From Amyelois transitella (lineage: Eukaryota > Arthropoda > Insecta > Lepidoptera > Pyralidae), in NCBI RefSeq assembly GCF_032362555.1, contig NC_083520.1:7688001-7752000 (forward strand): 64,000 bases of DNA, in the 5' to 3' direction. Shown here in pieces: positions 58,301-64,000 of the stretch (position 1 is its first letter; each line of letters opens with the position of its first letter). The notes beneath the pieces are model-generated. The model was not told the DNA's origin and made no database searches. It saw only the letters and a list, made by a program, of their open reading frames with translations. A program made the translations under genes and the position numbers.

Positions 58301-60361
58301 GCCGTTTACGATCTTATTGTCACTTGTATGCACAATAAGTGCTAAAGTGATACGAAGGTGCGAAAAGCTTACGCTAAATGCAATAGGCACGTCGAAGCAA
58401 TAAACTTTCATAGGAGAGACGATGCTGCATACATTTTATACAACACAACACATTGACGACGTAAAGAGTAAAACTGTTTTTGCATATTCTATCTAATGAT
58501 ATCAACTGCGTCAAGTCAACGAAAACAATCTCACAGTTTCTTAGTAGTTGTAGATAAGAGTTGACTTTTAATTAAATAGACCATTTGAACTTAATTATAT
58601 GACTATCTTTAACTATACTGTATTATAAGTAGGTACGTATTTTTATATATGTACTTAGACCTCCTCATGCGTGTACCCAGTTGCACCCTTAGCCGTACCT
58701 AACTGTAACGTAAGCCTTAACCGTAAGCTCATTTTGGTATACAATACCTACAAGTATAAGTACTAACTTACTAAGTATTATTTGGGTCGTATCAATCACA
58801 AATTTGTGCCAACGTATCCCAAAATATTTCTGCAAACTTCCTTTTTGACCTAAAAGTAATTACCGTACGAACTCGATAAACCCAGACAAAATGTTTCTAC
58901 ATCCTTCACACGTGATATTATGCTAAGTTTTCACAGATATAGGTACATATATTATTGTGATTGCATTACATAGTGAGAAGAATATTTGAAAAGGGCAAAA
59001 AGGGTTAATGCTATTAGCACATATTATGCACTAATTAATTGATTGAAGTCAAAAATGCCAAAGCGCTCGCGTAATTTCAAGACCTATCATATAGTACAAG
59101 AGCTAAAACTAAATAAATTGAATAGCGCTCACCAGTCCACCAGCCATGGCGCCCTTTAAAATCTAATTTAAACTAAGAATCACTGATGTTCTTTTTGTTG
59201 AATTTGCGGCGCGCGGAAATTGTTATGTGGACGCTATGCTTGCGTCCACACGCGCTGTCGATCGCTAACTGAACTCAGCTCCTGGATATATGAACTGACG
59301 ATGAACTTTGTCTGCGCCGGCGCCGGCTGCAGGCACGGGTGAACGAATGCGCACGTTTTGAGGTATAATCACTTATTGATGTAGTAAATCGACATTCCGA
59401 AGGGTTAAAAGTGCACTATTTTTGGACGTTATTAACCGCTCAAGCACCAGGCTCTATGATGGTTGTTTATGGCGACCGGACGCACCGAAACAGACTTTTA
59501 TGCTCTTGAGAAAAACACGGCTGATGATCTCAGTTAAAGGCCGAAAGGACATTGCTCCTCAATCAAGGCATAGGATTTCGGCTAAGTAAACTGAGTCGGT
59601 CAACAAAGATGCAGAGCGGAATAAACGCCACGCTTCCCTTATCTTTTTAGCAGAAACTGTCATTCTTTTTAGCTTCGTTATGTATTTGTTTTCGTTTGTG
59701 TGTTGGTGCGTGTTTTGGTAATACAAACTAACAAGTTGGTTTTATACCAGTAGATACTACTTATTACAAATACAAAATAACAATAACAAGTTCAAGGGTC
59801 GTAAAGTTGATAAAGTACTTACGAATTGTTTTTTAATACTAGGTACGTTTTTATTACAAGTAAATAAACTAAGAGTCAATATTGATAGTAATTTATTACT
59901 AATCAAAACAAATATCAGGCAAAGAATATGGTAAACAAGTTCTTACCAAACCGAATTAAGCATTTCAATTATGTAGACATACTTAAAATTTCTGTGATAC
60001 GACGATTATATTAATACCTATAGAACGTCATTATTTTTTTGTAATATTCGTTTATCTTTGTAAAAAGGTATAAGAGTCCAATGACAAAAAGCGACTATTA
60101 TTCTCGCGAAGAAACTTAGCGCATTGTAATGGACATTGAAAGAATGTTGTTATGCATGTGTTATCTACCAATCTTCAAAGGTTTTTTTTAGAAAAGGAGG
60201 TCCTCAATTCTAGACATTTAAATATCTTATTAAAACTAATAAACTACTGACACTATTTTGTCAGAATACGTAGATAATACTTAAGGAGTACTTGTTTCAA
60301 GAAAGTGTCAAAAGGGATCCATAATAAATAGACAGAAGTATAACAAATCCATAAACTTTAT
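55347..60361. other. Intergenic region with an isolated GC-rich patch
   Basis: About 5 kb, mostly AT-rich, with no protein I can recognise. At 59200-59350 composition switches to CpG-rich (gcggcgcgcgg, gcgccggcgccggc), with an inverted pair gtggacgc(t)atgcttgcgtccac at 59226-59250. This could be the promoter or a noncoding first exon of the coiled-coil gene to its left. Confidence 0.45.
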
Positions 60362-60366
60362 TTATT
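60357..60366 (-). promoter_or_regulatory. Poly(A) signal overlapping the stop codon
   Basis: Reverse strand reads CAATAAATAAAG: AATAAA overlaps the TAA stop of the zinc-finger gene and a second overlaps by two bases, which would give an extremely short 3' UTR. A later reverse-strand hexamer could be used instead. Confidence 0.4.
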
Positions 60367-63300
60367 GCACTTTAACGCCCCTGTGAACGATCCGGCGATG
60401 CCTGCCGACGCAGCCCGCAGTCCGGAACGCCTTCCCGCACTCCGGACAATTAAATGGCCTCTCCCCCGTGTGGATCCTCACGTGTACCCGCAGGATATCC
60501 AACGTGTTGAACCTTTTACCGCAAGTCTCGCATTCATATTTCCGCTCATTCATGTGATACACGAAGTGCCGTTTGTACTGAGCCAATATGTGGAACGTTT
60601 TCCCACAAACCTCACACGTCTTCTTGGGCGTAGGATCGTGGATCGCTTTATGTATCATCAGCCCGCTCTTGAACTTAAACGTCTTGTCACACAAGTTGCA
60701 CGAATAAGACCGGCCCGAGGAGTGCGTGTCCAGGTGACTGATCAAATTCCGTGTATTCTTCCCGCACACTTCGCAAATTTTCCAATAGTCGTATCTCAGC
60801 TTTCTCGGGTCCCTCTTTCTCTTTCTGTTTACTCTCTCTTTCTTGATAACTGGCTTTTTCTTTTGTGGCGGTTGAGACGGCAGATCGTCGAAATGGTCAA
60901 TTCCGTTTAAATCATCTTTGCCAAATACCTCTGTCGTGTTATTGTTGTCCCGCTCTTGGCTCTCACTTTTATCAAAAATTTCAACTTTTATTTGGTGAGA
61001 ATTGTGACTGCGAAATATTTTGTCGATTTCTTGACATTTCGTTCTGAATTTGTATGCGATGTCCAAATCTCGGAAACAATTTAAACAAATCTGTGACGGT
61101 AAATTATCGGCCTTATCCACCTGGAACAAAAAGAAATATAAGTGGAATAAACAAGATGTCTTATGAAAGAATGATTTTAAAAACGTTGTCCAAAGAAATT
61201 CATGTCAGAAACTTAGATTCAGTCGCCGATCAAGTTATGATGAAATTGGTCGTTATCTGACCGTCTGTGATCTTGGATTATTTTTATCTCTAGGTTTGTT
61301 AAAAAAAGACGACTTTATTGAAGTTTATGTCCTTTTCCGAGACTAATTTTGCTTCATAATCTCTGTACACTTTTTTCACTTCATCACATCGCGACATTTC
61401 GCCAGGACGTCTACGATTTGAACATGATCCTTTGATCCATACTAATATTATTAATGTAAAAGTGACTTTGTTTGTTATGTCTTCACAGTTAAACCACTGA
61501 ACCGATCTGCATGAAATTTTGTAAAAATATAGTAAAGATTTGTAAAAATATGTACGGAGAAGGACAAACGGTACATTCATATACATTAAGTTTTCTTTTA
61601 CAGGTGGCGCTAAAATCGCGCGGGCGAAGCTGTGGGTAAAATCTGGTCAGTTTTATAAACAAACAAACAAGCGGACCCGACAGACTTCGTTCTGTCAAAA
61701 TTTTTTGTAATATGACAGTTTTTTGTTCCGATCTATTAGACCAACATTGCTTAGACAACAGTGAACTTTATACATTAGCAATAAAGCTCAAATTGGCTGT
61801 ACGTATTAGTTAGAAAACGTTTGTATGGGAAATAGAAAAATGCTGTTTTGAGGATTTTCCCGGCACTTATTCCAATTTTTCTCACCTTTTAAACCTTCCC
61901 TAGACCTCCACGAATAATTCAAGACCAAGATAAATCCGTTCAGCCGTTCTCGAGTTTTAGCGAGACTAACGAACAGCAATTCATTTTTATATATATAGAA
62001 GATAGATAGGAACGCACCTCAATGCCGGCGATGAGCCTCAACTTGTCGGCCAGGTCCAGCCCGCCCTCGCCCGCCCGCTCGAAGATGTTGACGCAGCCTT
62101 CCTCCGCGTTGCACGACCGACATTGACTTTCAACTTCCAGTTTGGGCTTCAATTGCAACCTACAAGGATTATATATACTTCTTTACTTTTATAAAAAGTT
62201 TACTTTATATAAAAAGGACACTCAGACTAAATGAATTAACTCAGCTGAAACCGTTGGCTCTACAAATTTGAAATATGGTGTTTAGTTCCCTGAGGGGTGC
62301 ATTATGAAAGGATACCTATCTCTTCTTCAAGGAGAGTGTGAAGGGAAAGGTCTGATTGGGAAGGTCTAACGAACGTTTTTTGATCTTGACGTACTGGCAA
62401 AGAGTCAGGTCAAGAGTACCCGAATCCGCCGAGCTTGCATGAAGAGAGTTATGAATGTGGTGGATGAAGCGAAAGAAGTATGCACGGATCGTGGCAAGTG
62501 GAAAGATGTATTACGTTGATACAGGCAAGTCAATGGCCAAATAAAAAGCTTTGAGATTTTTAACTTAATAATCAAACATCTTAGCGAACCCTATCCCAAA
62601 AATAAATATCCTGAAAAAAATTCAGAATATTTTTGTTAGGATAAACGAGGAAAAATATTTTTCGTTATTACTTTCTTGTGACCAATAATTTTATCCACAA
62701 GCAACTACTTACCTCTGTTTCAGATCAAACAACTTCATATCGTCCTCCAAGTCATCACCACAGCCGCCATCACCATCATTGAGGTGATCATATTCCCGCG
62801 AGCAGCGTTCCCGCTTTTGTCTCTTAACGGGTTTCTCGACATTGGTGAAATATTCGGACATCGCGTCGTAGTAAAGCCAATGTTCGTTCAGTATGCCTTT
62901 ATTTGCGAATTTATGCTTCCACTGAAACAAAAGGGATAGGCTTATAAATTGGGATTTTTTTTTAGGCGATGGGCTAGCAACCTGTCACTATTTGAATCTC
63001 AATTCTATCATTAAGCCAAATAGCTGAACGTGGCCATTCAGTCTTTTCAAGACTGTTGGCTCTCTCTACCCCGCAAGGGATATAGACGTGACCATATGTA
63101 TGTATGCTGAGACAGAATGTTTTTTCTTATTTACTTTAGACGCCTATCGCCGTAATTAGATTTTTTTGTCATTACGAGAAGATTGAAGAACATCGTACTG
63201 CGAAAAGCTGTACTGTGTATCAGCTCACCTTGTACGTTTTCAATAAATGTGTCCACATCTCGTCTAGATCCAATAAACTATGGTCTAATGGTAACCCTAA

Positions 63301-63808
63301 ACCCCGCAACCGTTTTTCCACTTCCCTGTAATAAAGAATAATAATTTAAGTACGACTTTATATATGTTGTACATTGATTTCTGTCGTGCCGTGTGGTTTC
63401 CGGCATTTTAGAATAGAACATTTCCATATCTTACCCACGGATGTCATAAAAAGCGACTAAGAGAAAGGGTTAGAAACTTGGGTTTTCTCAATTCTATATT
63501 ATCATATATCAATCTCAATTCTATATTCCATAGCTGAACGTGGCCTTTTAGTCTTTTCAAGACTGTCTGCTCGGCAAGGGATATAGACGTGACCATATGT
63601 ATGTACGTTGATTCAAATCTTAATATAAAATAAAGTACTTAAATAGTATTTATTATAACACTTAGGTTATGTGCTTTTTATAATCTGCTTTAAAATTAAA
63701 ATAACGACACTCACCTCCACCCTTCATTTCGGTTAGTAAAAGATAATTTAAATAAATGTTCCGCGTCCGCCCTGGCCCTTATTAAATTAAAAATCCATTC
63801 CTCTTGCC
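60362..63808 (-). CDS. MADF-like / ZAD / C2H2 zinc-finger protein (5' end outside window)
   Basis: Visible exons 63808-63715, 63325-63229, 62921-62713, 62159-62018 and 61120-60362, all in phase; about 433 aa seen. The first two exons (EEWIFNLIRARADAEHLFKL ... NEGWREVEKRL ... LDEMWTHLLKTYK) resemble a MADF/Myb-SANT-like DNA-binding domain. A spacer with an acidic stretch and the basic KPVKRQKRER (likely nuclear signal) follows. Then a ZAD domain split by an intron: CRSC in one exon, CLNC in the next. Five C2H2 fingers end the protein, the last four canonical, with the linker HTGERPF between fingers 4 and 5. ZAD mediates dimerisation of insect zinc-finger proteins; a nuclear DNA-binding regulator is inferred, target unknown. 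No start codon lies in the last 190 bp in frame, so at least one exon is missing. Confidence 0.88.
61480..61650 (-). mobile_element. LINE/RTE-like repeat fragment
   Basis: ccactgaaccgatctgcatg, aaattttgtaaaaatatagt and cgcgcgggcgaagctgtggg are the reverse wording of the repeat at 37024-37247 with an intervening deletion. In the zinc-finger gene's last intron. A similar piece at 61900-61995 (ccgttcagccgttctcgagt) is probably another fragment. Confidence 0.45.
62205..62300 (+). repeat. Dispersed repeat fragment (family 2), second copy
   Basis: tatataaaaaggacactcag, ccgttggctctacaaatttg; aligns in order with 20405-20500. Confidence 0.45.
62350..62520 (+). pseudogene. Retroelement-type ORF tail remnant
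   Basis: A frame ending at TGA 62517-62519 encodes KSQVKSTRIRRACMKRVMNV then VDEAKEVCTDRGKWKDVLR. The 'VMNVDEA..VC.DR.KW' wording is familiar from the C-terminal end of reverse-transcriptase-type ORFs scattered in lepidopteran DNA. The upstream part is missing or out of frame. Family not assigned. Confidence 0.4.
62931..63107 (+). mobile_element. SINE-like repeat (family 1), copy 12
   Basis: agggataggcttataaattg, gatgggctagcaacctgtca, ttaagccaaatagctgaacg and cgcaagggatatagacgtga with TATG tail; the head is missing. In the zinc-finger gene intron, its left edge touching the splice acceptor of the next exon. Confidence 0.85.
63388..63606 (+). mobile_element. SINE-like repeat (family 1), copy 13
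   Basis: gtgccgtgtggtttccggca head, cacggatgtcataaaaagcg, catagctgaacgtggccttt and ggcaagggatatagacgtga; the centre is shortened. In the first visible intron of the zinc-finger gene. Confidence 0.8.
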
Positions 63809-64000
63809 CTGCAAACAAAGCTACATTTACTAAATTTAAACGATACAATTTATAATGGAACTAGTTTTTTCCCCGCAGCCTCGCCCGCACTTTGAGCGCC
63901 ATCTATTTGAAATTAAGCCGGTAGATACACTAAGACCTACACGCGCGATTTTAGCGCCATCTACAAATAATACAGGATTTTCGCAAATGCCACGGGAGCT

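Noticed and set aside
60365..60910. 181-codon + strand open frame
   Set aside because: Exact antisense of the zinc-finger exon; regular Cys/His codons on the other strand keep it open by chance.

Overview
This is a eukaryotic nuclear window with many introns, AT-rich intergenic DNA and dense short interspersed repeats. It is almost certainly from a moth or butterfly (Lepidoptera). Evidence: split genes with GT/AG introns, insect-type proteins (two TOR kinases, a Tmie homologue, a ZAD zinc-finger protein), and a dispersed repeat of the kind common in lepidopteran genomes (13 copies here, ending in a TATG/CATA-type microsatellite tail). The species cannot be named from sequence alone.

Layout. 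(1) 1-8077 (+): 3' half of a TOR (target of rapamycin) kinase gene, 'copy A', entering the window inside the FAT domain and ending with FATC. (2) 10023-10936 (-): cytidine deaminase. (3) 13998-27329 (-): a second, complete TOR gene, 'copy B', eleven coding exons, about 2422 aa, convergent with copy A. (4) 30762-38167 (+): Arp2/3 complex subunit 2, eight exons. (5) 40338-42363 (-): Tmie-like membrane protein, four exons. (6) 43229-45566 (+): YjbQ/UPF0047 family protein, four exons. (7) 49175-55346 (-): a secreted or membrane-anchored coiled-coil protein of unknown function, twelve exons, about 558 aa. (8) 60362-63808 (-): MADF-like + ZAD + five C2H2 zinc fingers, whose 5' end lies outside the window. 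Exons were assembled by hand from reading frame, splice sites and phase; every junction listed keeps phase.

Most notable. TOR copy B carries 15 tandem 134-bp units, each made of an exon 3' end plus its 5' splice site and 30 intronic bases. Only the unit at the 5' end (gene orientation) is the true exon; nine others would place a stop codon at their second codon if used as exons. Two further decayed exon duplications lie in the same gene. TOR copy A keeps all kinase motifs but has changes in the FRB (rapamycin-binding) domain, including the position equivalent to human F2108. Mobile elements include a hAT-type MITE with an 8-bp target duplication just upstream of TOR copy B, a fold-back terminal-inverted-repeat element with a cysteine-rich coding remnant, a PIF/Harbinger remnant inside TOR copy A, tRNA-derived SINE pieces including a near-perfect palindrome, and LINE-like tails.

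Functionally the neighbours are mostly unrelated housekeeping or sensory genes (growth signalling, pyrimidine salvage, actin nucleation, mechanotransduction). There is no operon logic. The main relationship is the duplicated TOR pair flanking the cytidine deaminase.
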